From contig CAZKCM010000008.1 in the NCBI GenBank assembly GCA_964551315.1, positions 1 to 64,000 of the forward strand: DNA of 64,000 nucleotides. The letters run 5' to 3'. This document shows, piece after piece, positions 9,555 through 18,750 of the stretch. The notes beneath the pieces are model-generated. The model did not search any database. It saw only the letters and a list, made by a program, of their open reading frames with translations, and was not told the DNA's origin. Numbering within the stretch: position 1 is the stretch's first letter; each line of letters starts with the position of its first letter. The DNA comes from Virgifigura sp964551315 (lineage in GTDB: Bacteria; Pseudomonadota; Alphaproteobacteria; Dongiales; Dongiaceae). The position numbers were made by a program, and so were the translations under genes.

Positions 9555-12389
9555 ATGGACGTTGCGACGACGCAACCGGAGCAGATGGCGCCGTACCGGC
9601 ACTCCGTTGAAGAGGTCGTGACCGCATTCAGGACGGACGCGCGGCTCGGCTTGAGCCAGGCGGAAGCGCAGGCGCGGCTCAAGCGATACGGCCGGAACGA
9701 GATGGCCGCCGAAAAGCCGGTGCCCGCGTGGAGAAAGTTCCTCGGCCAGTTCACCGACATCCTCGTGGCCCTGCTGCTCGTCGCGGGCGTGATCTCCGGA
9801 GGGTTATGGCTGTATGAGCGGGAAATCGCATTGCCTTACGAGGCAATAGCGATCTTCGCCATCGTCCTTCTCAACGCCATCATGGGCTACGTCCAGCAGG
9901 CGCGCGCCGAGAAAGCGGTGGCCGCATTGCAGCGGATGACAGCCACGCGCGCCACCGTCATTCGCGACGGATCCCGACAGAGCATCCCGGCAACCGATCT
10001 CGTTCCCGGGGACATCCTCCTCATCGAGGAGGGCGATACCATTCCGGCCGACGCACGGCTGATTCAGTCCACGGCGCTCCAGACGGCCGAGGCGGCCCTG
10101 ACCGGCGAAAGTCTGCCCGTGTCGAAGGACGTGGCCGCGATCCCGGAAGAGAGGAGCCTCGGCGACCGCTTCAACATGATCTTCAGCGGCACGGCGGCGA
10201 CCTACGGACGCGGGCGCGCGGTGGTAACGGCCACGGGCATGCAAACCGAGATGGGGCGTATCGCCGGGCTGCTGAAGGAAGCACCGGACGAGACGACCCC
10301 CCTGCAGAAGGAGCTCGACCGCGTCGGCAAGCTTCTTGGCATCGGCGTCGTCGTGATTGCCGTCGTGATGATCGCGACGATCCTCCTCGTCGAGGACGTC
10401 AGCGGTTTCTCGGCGATCTTCGACGTGCTCATCCTGGGCGTGGCGCTCGCGGTCGCAGCGGTTCCGGAAGGCCTGCCGGCCGTGGTGACGGCCGTCCTCT
10501 CCCTCGGCGTCCAGCGCATGGCGAGGCGAAACGCCATCATCCGCCATCTCGCGGCGGTCGAGACGCTCGGCTCCGCGAACGTCATCGCTTCCGACAAGAC
10601 CGGTACGCTGACGAAGAACGAGATGACCGTGCGGCGGGTGGTAACCGCCAGCGGCAGCGTGACTTTGGGCGGGACCGGCTATGCGCCCGAAGGCAATCTG
10701 CGCCGGGACGGCGACGGGGCGATCGACGGTGCGCTGCGGTTCGAGTTCCTGCGCGCGCTTACCGCCGCCGATCGCGCCAACAACGCCGTATTGCAGGAGC
10801 GCGACGGCCGCTGGACGGTGCAGGGCGATCCGACCGAAGGCGCGCTGATCGTCGCGGCGCGCAAGGCCGGCCTGGAGGCCGAGGCGCTTGACGCCCGGTT
10901 CGCCCGAGTCGGAGAGGTGCCCTTCTCGTCCGAGCGAAAGCTGATGACGACGGTTCACACCGACTCCGAGCGGGAAGGACAGCTTCTCGTCTTCACCAAG
11001 GGTGCGCCGGACGTGCTGCTCGCCCGCTGTTCGCGGGAGTTGGTGGGCGAGGACATCCGGGATCTGACCGCGGACCGTCGCGACGAGATCCTGGCACGCA
11101 ACGAGGAGCTCGCCGGCGAGGGCCTTCGCACGCTCGGAGTCGCATTCCGCGCGCTGCCCACAGACGGGTTTGTGCGCGAGGCGATCGACGAGCGCGTCGA
11201 GCAGGATCTCGTGTTCATCGGTCTGATCGGCATGATGGACCCGCCACGCGAGGAAGCGCAGGCGGCCGTCGCGCGCGCAAAGGACGCCGGCATCCGCCCG
11301 ATCATGATCACCGGCGACCACCCCGGGACCGCGACGGCCATCGCCGCCGAACTCGGCATCGCGACCGGCGGCCGCGCCGTCACCGGTACGGAGATCGAAG
11401 CGATGTCGGACAGCACGCTCGACCGGACGGTCCAGGAGGTCTCCGTCTATGCGCGCGTCAATCCCGAACACAAGCTGCGGATCGTCGAGGCGCTGCAGCG
11501 CCATGGGATGACGGTCGCGATGACAGGCGACGGCGTCAACGACGCGCCCGCCCTGAAAGCCGCCGATATCGGCGTGGCGATGGGCATCACGGGCACGGAC
11601 GTTTCGAAGGAAGCCGCCGACATGGTGTTGGCCGACGACAACTTTGCGTCGATCGTAGCGGCCGTCGAGGAAGGGCGAGCCATCTTCGCGAACATCCGGA
11701 AGTTCTTGCGCTACCTGCTCTCGTCGAACATCGGCGAGGTGATGACCATGTTCTTCGGCGTGCTGCTGGCCGATCTGATCGGGCTGACGGCGGGGGAGGA
11801 CGGCGGCCTCGTTCTGCCGCTGCTGGCAACCCAGATCCTGTGGATCAACCTGGTCACCGACGGCGCACCGGCGCTCGCCCTTGGCGTCGATCCGGCGGAC
11901 CCGGACGTGATGAGCCTGCCGCCGCGGCCGCGCGACGAGGGGGTGGTCACGCGCCAGATGTGGATGGGCATCCTCTTCGTCGGCGCGGTGATGGCGGCCG
12001 GGACTCTTCTCGTGCTGGATGCCTCCCTGCCCGGAGGGCTGATCGAGGGGACGGGCGACCCGGGCTATGCCCAGACCATGGCGTTTACAACGCTGATGAT
12101 GTTCCAGCTCTTCAACGTCCTCAACGCGCGGTCTGACGAGCACAGCGCATTCGAGGGACTTTTCAGGAACCGCTGGCTCTGGGCGGCAATCGGGCTGTCT
12201 CTCCTCCTGCACGCCGCGGCGGTCTACCTGCCTTTCCTGCAGCGAGCGTTCTCGACCGTCGACCTGGACGCGGGCGACTGGCTGGTCTGCATGGCCGTGG
12301 CAAGTTCGGTGCTTTGGCTGCGCGAGGTGAGCAAGATTCTCGTCCGCGCCGCAGGCCGGAGCGGTCATCCGGGACCGTCGCGGGCGTGA
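9555..12389 (+). CDS. P-type cation-transporting ATPase, Ca2+/PacL-like (type II)
   Basis: A 944-residue P-type ATPase. It has an N-terminal cation-ATPase domain, the actuator loop LTGESLPVSKD near residue 188, phosphorylation site SDKTGTLTKNEMTV near 347, GDGVNDAPALKAADIGVAMG near 658 and about ten membrane helices. The AVPEGLPAVVTAVLSLG motif in helix 4 and the overall size fit type IIA/B Ca2+ or Na+ pumps such as PacL and mycobacterial CtpF. The ATG at 9555 lies 119 bases after the previous gene. I see no clear FNR-type box upstream. The ion is not determined by sequence alone. Confidence 0.93.
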   Translation: MDVATTQPEQMAPYRHSVEEVVTAFRTDARLGLSQAEAQARLKRYGRNEMAAEKPVPAWRKFLGQFTDILVALLLVAGVISGGLWLYEREIALPYEAIAIFAIVLLNAIMGYVQQARAEKAVAALQRMTATRATVIRDGSRQSIPATDLVPGDILLIEEGDTIPADARLIQSTALQTAEAALTGESLPVSKDVAAIPEERSLGDRFNMIFSGTAATYGRGRAVVTATGMQTEMGRIAGLLKEAPDETTPLQKELDRVGKLLGIGVVVIAVVMIATILLVEDVSGFSAIFDVLILGVALAVAAVPEGLPAVVTAVLSLGVQRMARRNAIIRHLAAVETLGSANVIASDKTGTLTKNEMTVRRVVTASGSVTLGGTGYAPEGNLRRDGDGAIDGALRFEFLRALTAADRANNAVLQERDGRWTVQGDPTEGALIVAARKAGLEAEALDARFARVGEVPFSSERKLMTTVHTDSEREGQLLVFTKGAPDVLLARCSRELVGEDIRDLTADRRDEILARNEELAGEGLRTLGVAFRALPTDGFVREAIDERVEQDLVFIGLIGMMDPPREEAQAAVARAKDAGIRPIMITGDHPGTATAIAAELGIATGGRAVTGTEIEAMSDSTLDRTVQEVSVYARVNPEHKLRIVEALQRHGMTVAMTGDGVNDAPALKAADIGVAMGITGTDVSKEAADMVLADDNFASIVAAVEEGRAIFANIRKFLRYLLSSNIGEVMTMFFGVLLADLIGLTAGEDGGLVLPLLATQILWINLVTDGAPALALGVDPADPDVMSLPPRPRDEGVVTRQMWMGILFVGAVMAAGTLLVLDASLPGGLIEGTGDPGYAQTMAFTTLMMFQLFNVLNARSDEHSAFEGLFRNRWLWAAIGLSLLLHAAAVYLPFLQRAFSTVDLDAGDWLVCMAVASSVLWLREVSKILVRAAGRSGHPGPSRA

Positions 12390-12622
12390 GGCGCCGGCCT
12401 TGCCGTCTCGATCCCCGCCGCTCCGGAACCGCGCCATCCCCTGCCTCGATCCGACAAGGTCTTTCCTGAGCCGCTCCCGCGACCGCCGGATGCCCGCCCG
12501 CCGCGCCGAGACCGGAGCCGGCCCTTAGGCACCGTACGACGAACCGAGCCAACCGAGGCAACCGCCGGACATGATCTCGTGTTCTTCGAGGTGAATGGGT
12601 CAAATTTCGGGCGGAGGGGGTG

Positions 12623-14035
12623 ATGGGCTCCCTGCGTCACACGAGATCGGGTCGGCAGGCGGATTCGACGCCCGGGAACGACCGATTCGCGGCGCTGGTC
12701 CGGCAGGCCGGCGCCGGAATCGCACAGGTCGATAGCGCCGGGCGATTCATGCTGACCAATCAGCGCTTCCACGACATCCTCGGTCGGTCCGCCGAGGACC
12801 TGAAAACGCTGCGCGCCCGCGACATCGTCCATCCCGATGATCGGCACGACTTCGACGCGCGCTTTCAATGCCTGTTCCGGGAGGGGCGAGACTATGTGGA
12901 CGAGAGGCGCTATCTGCGGCCCGACGGAGTGACGGTCTGGGCCACGGCCAGCGTGGTGCCTGTGCTCGACGAAGCCGGCCGCCCGCAATCCGCCGTCGCC
13001 GTGATCCAGGACATCACCGAGCGCAAGCGAGCCGAGGCAGAGCTCCGGCGCAGCGACGCGACCTTGCGACTGATCGCGGACAACGTCGAGGCTGTCTTCT
13101 GGATCGAGGACCTCACCGCGCGCCGGAAGATCTACGTGAGCCCCCGCTATGAGTTGCTATGGGGGCGCCCGGCGGAACGGCTCTATCAGAATGCCGAGGA
13201 CTGGTTGAATTCGATCCATCCCGAGGACCGGCAGCGCACCGAGGCGGCATTCCGGCGGGGCATGACCGCAGGGCATTACGACGAAATCTTTCGCGTGGTG
13301 CTGCCGAACGGCGGCATCCGCTGGATCCGTGATCGCGGCTGGACAGTGCCCGATCCGACCGGCGAGACGCGCCGCGCAGTCGGAATCGCCGAGGACGTCA
13401 CCGAGCACCACACGGCCGAAGAGCTGCAGCGCACCTTGATCGCCGAGCTGAACCACCGCGTCCGCAACACGCTCGCGGTGGTCCAGGCCATCGCCCACCA
13501 GACGATTCGCCAATCGCCCTCGATGGACGCTTTTGCCGAATCGTTCATCGGACGCGTGCAAGCGCTCGCGGACGTCCACAGCCTGCTGACGCACACGCAA
13601 TGGCGCTCGGCCGACCTCAAGACGATCCTTGAAAGCGCGCTGCGTCCCTACGACGCCGGCCGAACCGAATTCGACGGCCCGGATCTCGAGCTGCCGCCGA
13701 GACTTGCGCTCGCCTTCGCCCTGGTCTTCCACGAACTGGCGACAAACGCGGCGAAGCACGGCGCGCTGTCGAATCCGAAGGGATATATCGTGATCCGCTG
13801 GAATCTTGAGCCCGCCGACGGTGCCCGGCGGTTCCACCTGGACTGGACCGAGCGCGATGGACCGAAGATCGAACGGCCGGGGCCACCGCGATTTGGCACG
13901 AGCTTGATCCAGGGAACGATCCGGTATGAGTTGAAGGGAACACTGGACCTCAACTTCGACCCGCGTGGCCTTCATTGCACGATGTCCGTTCCGTGGCCGG
14001 AATCCGCGGGGACGGAGGCTCTGCCGTCGTCGTAA
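12623..14035 (+). CDS. PAS-domain sensor histidine kinase, HWE/HisKA_2 family
   Basis: A 470-residue cytoplasmic sensor kinase with no membrane span. Two PAS domains (about residues 20-135 and 145-265), each ending in an ERKRAEAELRR/DVTEHHTAEEL linker, precede an HWE-type kinase core with phospho-acceptor ELNHRVRNTLAVVQAIAHQT near residue 275, FHELATNAAKHGALS near 371 and WTERDGP near 413. HWE kinases are most common in alphaproteobacteria. GGAGG lies 5 bases before the ATG at 12623; a GTG 3 bases earlier is an alternative start. No response regulator is adjacent. One PAS could bind a cofactor, but I see no diagnostic ligand residues. Confidence 0.9.
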   Translation: MGSLRHTRSGRQADSTPGNDRFAALVRQAGAGIAQVDSAGRFMLTNQRFHDILGRSAEDLKTLRARDIVHPDDRHDFDARFQCLFREGRDYVDERRYLRPDGVTVWATASVVPVLDEAGRPQSAVAVIQDITERKRAEAELRRSDATLRLIADNVEAVFWIEDLTARRKIYVSPRYELLWGRPAERLYQNAEDWLNSIHPEDRQRTEAAFRRGMTAGHYDEIFRVVLPNGGIRWIRDRGWTVPDPTGETRRAVGIAEDVTEHHTAEELQRTLIAELNHRVRNTLAVVQAIAHQTIRQSPSMDAFAESFIGRVQALADVHSLLTHTQWRSADLKTILESALRPYDAGRTEFDGPDLELPPRLALAFALVFHELATNAAKHGALSNPKGYIVIRWNLEPADGARRFHLDWTERDGPKIERPGPPRFGTSLIQGTIRYELKGTLDLNFDPRGLHCTMSVPWPESAGTEALPSS

Positions 14036-14314
14036 TCCGCATCTCCCTGAAACGGGCGGACGCCCCGCCTCATTTCGGTGCCGTGCGGGTCGCCGGACCC
14101 GCTCGCCGGGCGTCCTCGCCGCGGCCTGCGATAGCGGCCCGACTCGACGGCCAGTGAACCACGTCCGTTTCGAAGCGTTCCAATCCTTGGGTCACGGCGA
14201 CGATGCCAGTGCGCCCCATCGAAGGCCGGCACGGAATCTCCCACCCGCACCGGGCCTGCGCCCGGGCGCGTCCCGGTTCGATATTCACGGCCCGGCCACG
14301 AGGGTTCGCCAATC

Positions 14315-15766
14315 ATGCATTACATCGGCACTATTCTGACGGTTGCGCTGGGCCTTTATGCCCTGGTAACGGGTGTCTTCCTCATCCTGGAGAACCGACG
14401 GCCGCAATCGACCCTGGCCTGGATGCTTGCCTTCATCCTGGCTCCCGGTCTCGGCGTGCTGATTTACTTTCTTTTCGGCCGGGACCGGAAAGCCTTCAGC
14501 AAGCAGAACGAGCTGCTGGGGCAGGATCTCCGGGCGAACACTCTTCCCCTTCTGGCGCCCATTCTGTCCCGCGAGGATGCGGAGATTGCACGGCTGGAGG
14601 CCGGCAGCCCCAGCCGCCGGAAGCTGATGACGCTGGTGCGGCGGAACTCCCAATCCGCGCTGACACGGCGCAACCATGTGGAGATCCAGCAGAACGCAAG
14701 CAGATTCTACCCCAGCCTGATGGAAGACCTGCGGGCCGCACGCCGTTCGATCCACCTTCAATACTTCATTTGGGGCGCGGATCCGGTCACGGAGGAGATC
14801 AAGGAGATCCTGACCGCGAAGGCGAAGTCGGGCGTCGAGGTTCGGCTGCTCTACGATCCGATCGGATCGTTTTGGCATTTGAGCCGCGCCTACGTTCGCG
14901 AGATGGAGGCGGCGGGCGTCCGAGTGGCGCCGACATCGCCCCTCTATCGCCTGCACACGATCAGCTATCGCAACCACCGGAAGATCACCGTGATCGACGG
15001 CGCGATCGGCTACACGGGCGGCATGAACATCGGCCGGGAGCACCTGGATGGCGGCCCGGGCTTCGATTTCTGGCGCGACACCCAGGTGCGCCTCGTGGGC
15101 GAAAGCGCGGCGGTTCTGCAGGCGGTGTTCGCAGTGGACTGGTACAACGCGGTCGGAGAGGATCTGTTCGCCCCCAAGTACTTCCCCGCGACCGCGACGG
15201 AGCCGGAGGGGGGCGACGTGCCGGTCCAGATTCTGACCTCCGGTCCCGATTCGCAGTGGGCGGCGATCCGGCAGCTCTACGCTCTCATGATCGTCTCGGC
15301 GCAGCGGCAGGTTCGGCTGCAGTCCCCCTTTTTCATCCCCGACGCGACCATTGCCGAAGCCCTGAGCACGGCCGCCCTGTCGGGAGTCGACGTCAAGGTC
15401 ATGATCAGCGCGCGGCAGTCGGGCAACCAGCTCCCGGATTGGGCCGGGAACACCTTCATCGCGGACATCGTCGCAGCCGGCGTGCGGGTGTTCCTCTACG
15501 AGAAGGGCTATCTGCACGCCAAGACGATCAGCGTCGACTCCGAAGTCTGCTCGATCGGCTCGGCGAACCTGGATATCCGCAGCTTCAGCATCAATTACGA
15601 ACTCAACGCCGTGATCTACGACCAGCGGCTCACCGCGGCGCTGGAGCGCGACTTCGAGCGCGACCTCGCCCACTGCACCGAATTCGACGCGGAAGCCTAT
15701 CGCAAGCGAAATGTCGCACTCCGGTTCAGGGATTCGGTGACGCGGCTTCTCTCCCCCTTGCTGTGA
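14315..15766 (+). CDS. cls: cardiolipin synthase
   Basis: A 483-residue phospholipase-D superfamily enzyme. Two N-terminal membrane helices (about residues 3-25 and 36-52) are followed by two HKD motifs, HRKITVIDGAIGYTGGMNIG near residue 222 and HAKTISVDSEVCSIGSANLD near 401. This is the standard bacterial cardiolipin synthase layout, making cardiolipin from two phosphatidylglycerols at the inner membrane. It stands alone between the HWE kinase and nirK; the 279 bases upstream hold nothing I can name. Confidence 0.93.
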   Translation: MHYIGTILTVALGLYALVTGVFLILENRRPQSTLAWMLAFILAPGLGVLIYFLFGRDRKAFSKQNELLGQDLRANTLPLLAPILSREDAEIARLEAGSPSRRKLMTLVRRNSQSALTRRNHVEIQQNASRFYPSLMEDLRAARRSIHLQYFIWGADPVTEEIKEILTAKAKSGVEVRLLYDPIGSFWHLSRAYVREMEAAGVRVAPTSPLYRLHTISYRNHRKITVIDGAIGYTGGMNIGREHLDGGPGFDFWRDTQVRLVGESAAVLQAVFAVDWYNAVGEDLFAPKYFPATATEPEGGDVPVQILTSGPDSQWAAIRQLYALMIVSAQRQVRLQSPFFIPDATIAEALSTAALSGVDVKVMISARQSGNQLPDWAGNTFIADIVAAGVRVFLYEKGYLHAKTISVDSEVCSIGSANLDIRSFSINYELNAVIYDQRLTAALERDFERDLAHCTEFDAEAYRKRNVALRFRDSVTRLLSPLL

Positions 15767-16201
15767 ACATCGGTTCCGTTGCAGTCCCGGGCCGGATCCG
15801 GTCGCCGGCCTCCGCGCTGCATGCAGTGCCCGCCGACCGCATGGAACCCATGATACGGGGCCGCATTGACAGGTCGGTGTCGAACACGGCCGGACCACCC
15901 AAGGAACAAGAACTGGGAAAGGACCGTCGAGAGTCGCAGGTTGTGCGCGCCTTGCCCCCTTCCCAGCGCCGACCGCCCCGGCGCTCGCGGCATTCGCGGG
16001 CACGTCGGGCACGACGGACCCGCCGCCCCGCCCTTGCCGGAAGCCGCCGCTGCCCGGTGGAGATCCCGACCGAAACCCGGTTGGCGTTTCCAATCGAAAT
16101 CGGTGACACTGCCGCAACGGGACGCACACTCGCGCGGACCTCGCTTAGCCGCTCGGCCGTTGCCATCTGCATCGACCGGATCGCCATGGAGGAAACACCG
16201 A
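15767..16201. other. intergenic region upstream of nirK
   Basis: 435 bases without a convincing gene on either strand. I searched by eye for TTGAT-N4-ATCAA and for NnrR-like palindromes and saw neither. A TTGACA at 15868 has no well-placed -10. How nirK is controlled is therefore not visible here. Confidence 0.5.
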
Positions 16202-18016
16202 ATGAAATCCGTCGCCCCGGCCCTTTTTCTCGCCGTTGTTACCGTGATCTCGGCTCTACCCGCCCGCGCGCAGCAGCACGACGTGCCGACCGCTGAAGAC
16301 GCCATCGCGGCGGGTCGGGAAATCTATCGACGCTGCGCCGGTTGCCACAGCCTACTGCCGGGCGAGAACAAGACCGGGCCGACCCTGTACGGCCTGTTCG
16401 GCCGGGAGGCCGGCAGCGTCGAGGACTACGACTACTCCTCCGCCTTGCGGCGTGCCGAGATCGTCTGGACCCCGGAGACGCTTGACGCGTTCCTCGCCGC
16501 CCCGTTCCGCGTCGTACCGGGCATGAAGATGATCTACGGCGGCGTGCAGAGACCCGAGGATCGGGCGAATCTGATCGCCTTCCTGCAGAACGTGCTGGCG
16601 GAACCGCCGGCCGCCGTGGCCGAAGTCGTGGAGGAGGCGGCCGAGGCCGATGGACCGCCGACCACGCCGGCGCGAATCCTGGAGACCGACCCGTCATTGG
16701 CGGCCGGTTATATCCCGGACGTCCGCTACACGCTGAAGACCGGCATCGCCGAGGGTCGCATGGTGTTCATCGGTGTGGGCGGCGCGATCGACGGGGTCGT
16801 CAACCCGACCCTCACCGCCACTGAAGGCGAGGTCGTGCAGATCACGCTCATCAACGGAGAGGGCGCGGTGCACGACATCGCATTCGAAGAGCAGAATATT
16901 CGCTCGCAGCGTCTCCTCGGCTCGGGCGCGAGCACGACGGTCGCCTTCCGGGCCGGATCGGCCGGCGAGTCGGTCTATTTCTGCACGATCCCGGGTCACC
17001 GCGAATCGGGCATGGAGGGCCGATTCGTCGTGACCGCGCCCGCGCCGCCCGGGCCGGTGGCCGAAGAAGAGGAGGAGGTCGGCAGCATCGTCTCGCTCGA
17101 CCCGACGGCCGTGCCCCCGCCCATCGATTGGCGCGAGCCGAAGCGCGTCAAGGTCGAGCTCAAGAGCGTGGAGCTCACGGGCATCTTGGCCGACGGAACC
17201 ACCTACCAATACTGGACCTTCAACGGCACGGTACCGGGACCGTTCATCCGCGTGCGGGTCGGCGATACCGTCGAGCTCACGCTGGCGAACGATATCGATT
17301 CGTCGATGGTCCACTCCATCGACCTCCACGCGGTGACCGGACCGGGCGGAGGCGCCACGCACACCCAGGTTGATCCCGGCGACGAGAAGCGGATCGAGTT
17401 CAAGGCGCTCAAGCCCGGCCTTTACGTCTATCACTGCGCAACGCCGATGGTGGCGCACCACATCGCCAACGGCATGTACGGGCTGATCCTCGTCGAGCCG
17501 GAGGAGGGGCTGCCGCCGGTCGACCACGAGTTCTACGTCATGCAGGGCGAGATCTACACCCACGGGACCTTCGGCGAGACCGGCACGCAGGAGTTCAGCG
17601 TTGACAAGCTGCTGAACGAGGACGCGGAGTACGTCGTCTTCAACGGCACCGTGGGCGCGCTCACCACCGAGCATCCGATGCACGTCCGGGTTGGCGAGAC
17701 GGTGCGAATCTTCTTCGGTGTCGGCGGGCCGAACTACACCTCCTCCTTCCACGTGATCGGCGAGATCTTCGACAAGGTCTACGAATGGGGCGACCTCGTC
17801 AGCCCGGCGGCGCAGAGCATCCAGACGGTGAGCGTGCCGCCCGGCGGTTCGGTCGTGGCCGAGTTCACGCTCGACGTGCCCGGCCGCTACCTGCTCGTCG
17901 ACCACGCGCTCTCGCGGGTGGAGCGCGGGCTGGTCGGCTTCCTCGTCGCGGAAGGCGAGGAGAACCCGGAGATCTACAAGGCCTACTCCCCGGCCGCGGA
18001 GGGGTCGGGACACTGA
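16202..18016 (+). CDS. nirK: copper nitrite reductase with N-terminal cytochrome c and cupredoxin domains
   Basis: A 604-residue exported protein with four parts. A signal peptide (1-23) is followed by a class I cytochrome c with CAGCH at 45-49 and a likely axial Met in VVPGMKM (108 or 110). A cupredoxin domain (about 165-280) carries likely type 1 Cu ligands H224, C261, H266 and M271. After an acidic linker (EEEEEV) comes a NirK core (about 310-595). Its type 1 site is H371, C412, H419/420 and M425. Its type 2 site is H376, H411 and H568, with catalytic D374 and H517 in SFHVIGEIFDKVY. That motif is AniA-like (class II NirK). It reduces nitrite to NO in the periplasm; the fused domains probably deliver electrons. 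The ATG at 16202 gives a clean signal peptide. Confidence 0.95.
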   Translation: MKSVAPALFLAVVTVISALPARAQQHDVPTAEDAIAAGREIYRRCAGCHSLLPGENKTGPTLYGLFGREAGSVEDYDYSSALRRAEIVWTPETLDAFLAAPFRVVPGMKMIYGGVQRPEDRANLIAFLQNVLAEPPAAVAEVVEEAAEADGPPTTPARILETDPSLAAGYIPDVRYTLKTGIAEGRMVFIGVGGAIDGVVNPTLTATEGEVVQITLINGEGAVHDIAFEEQNIRSQRLLGSGASTTVAFRAGSAGESVYFCTIPGHRESGMEGRFVVTAPAPPGPVAEEEEEVGSIVSLDPTAVPPPIDWREPKRVKVELKSVELTGILADGTTYQYWTFNGTVPGPFIRVRVGDTVELTLANDIDSSMVHSIDLHAVTGPGGGATHTQVDPGDEKRIEFKALKPGLYVYHCATPMVAHHIANGMYGLILVEPEEGLPPVDHEFYVMQGEIYTHGTFGETGTQEFSVDKLLNEDAEYVVFNGTVGALTTEHPMHVRVGETVRIFFGVGGPNYTSSFHVIGEIFDKVYEWGDLVSPAAQSIQTVSVPPGGSVVAEFTLDVPGRYLLVDHALSRVERGLVGFLVAEGEENPEIYKAYSPAAEGSGH

Positions 18017-18063
18017 TCGCCGGGGAGGCAATCCCACGGTCCGGGTGCCGGCCGCGATCGTAA

Positions 18064-18080
18064 CCGCCCCGCCGGGGCGG
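18064..18080 (+). terminator. GC hairpin after nirK
   Basis: CCGCCCC-GCC-GGGGCGG forms a perfect 7-bp stem 48 bases after the nirK stop. No T-tract follows, so it may protect the mRNA end rather than act as an intrinsic terminator. Confidence 0.35.
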
Positions 18081-18141
18081 GAGCGACGCGGCCGCTGCTC
18101 GGCCCGCGGTACCGGCCGGGCCCGCCGCGGTTTTACGGAAT

Positions 18142-18183
18142 TTGATCCAGGGCAAAGAACTCTCTTGAGCCTGAGCCCATATT
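18142..18183 (+). promoter_or_regulatory. FNR/FixK-like promoter upstream of DUF454 gene and hemN
   Basis: TTGATCCAGGGCAA at 18142-18155 has one perfect half-site and one weak one (8 of 10). CATATT at 18178-18183 sits at -10 if the box is at -41.5. The genes that follow are a DUF454 gene and hemN; hemN is a classic FNR target. The weaker half-site lowers confidence. Confidence 0.55.
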
Positions 18184-18275
18184 CCCGGCACAGGGGTGGC
18201 TCGGGGCGGGTACGCGGCCCCTCCCCGCCGCGCCATCCGGACGCTATCTTGATCTTGGTCCTTGCGAGAACGAGC

Positions 18276-18710
18276 ATGGCAATGAGGCACGAGACAGCCG
18301 TCGATCTTGCACGCCGCCGCCTTTATCGGGTCGGAGGCTGCATCTGTCTTGGCGCGGCGGCGGTTGGCGTCGTTCTGCCGCTGCTGCCGACCACCCCCTT
18401 CCTGCTGCTTGCCGCCTGGCTGTTCTCGAAATCCTCGCCGGCCTTGCACCACCGCCTCCTCAATCATCCGCGATTTGGTCCACTCCTGCGCGACTGGCAG
18501 CGGGAGCGGGCCATCCCACGCAAGGCGAAGACCGCGGCGATCGCCGCGCTTCTCGCAAGCTGGTCGGGGCTGGTGCTGACGGTCGATGCGATGGTCGCCG
18601 CGGCGGCGGCGGCCGTGATGGCGCCCGTCGGCCTGTTCGTCGCCACGCGGCCCCTGCCGCGCCGCAGCCAAGCCGGGCCGAGCTCGCCGTCGACGGGCGC
18701 CGAGGTGTAA
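18276..18710 (+). CDS. DUF454 (YbaN-like) inner-membrane protein
   Basis: A 144-residue protein of the DUF454/YbaN family, recognised by GVVLPLLPTTPFLLLAAWLFSKSSP (about residues 32-56) and HPRFGPLLRDW shortly after. It has three or four membrane helices and a basic, low-complexity C-terminus. Its molecular role is unknown; related genes often lie near heme or iron genes. It is 40 bases upstream of hemN in the same direction and may share the FNR-like promoter. Confidence 0.82.
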   Translation: MAMRHETAVDLARRRLYRVGGCICLGAAAVGVVLPLLPTTPFLLLAAWLFSKSSPALHHRLLNHPRFGPLLRDWQRERAIPRKAKTAAIAALLASWSGLVLTVDAMVAAAAAAVMAPVGLFVATRPLPRRSQAGPSSPSTGAEV

Positions 18711-18750
18711 GCCGGAAACCATTCCTCGAACCACGCACCGATTCCAGGCC

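Noticed and set aside
9804..12437. 877-codon antisense open frame opposite the P-type ATPase
   Set aside because: Low-complexity Arg/Asp/His-rich translation with no domain; the ATPase is unambiguous.
14285..16129. Antisense open frame across cls
   Set aside because: No domain, and it contradicts the clear cardiolipin synthase on the other strand.
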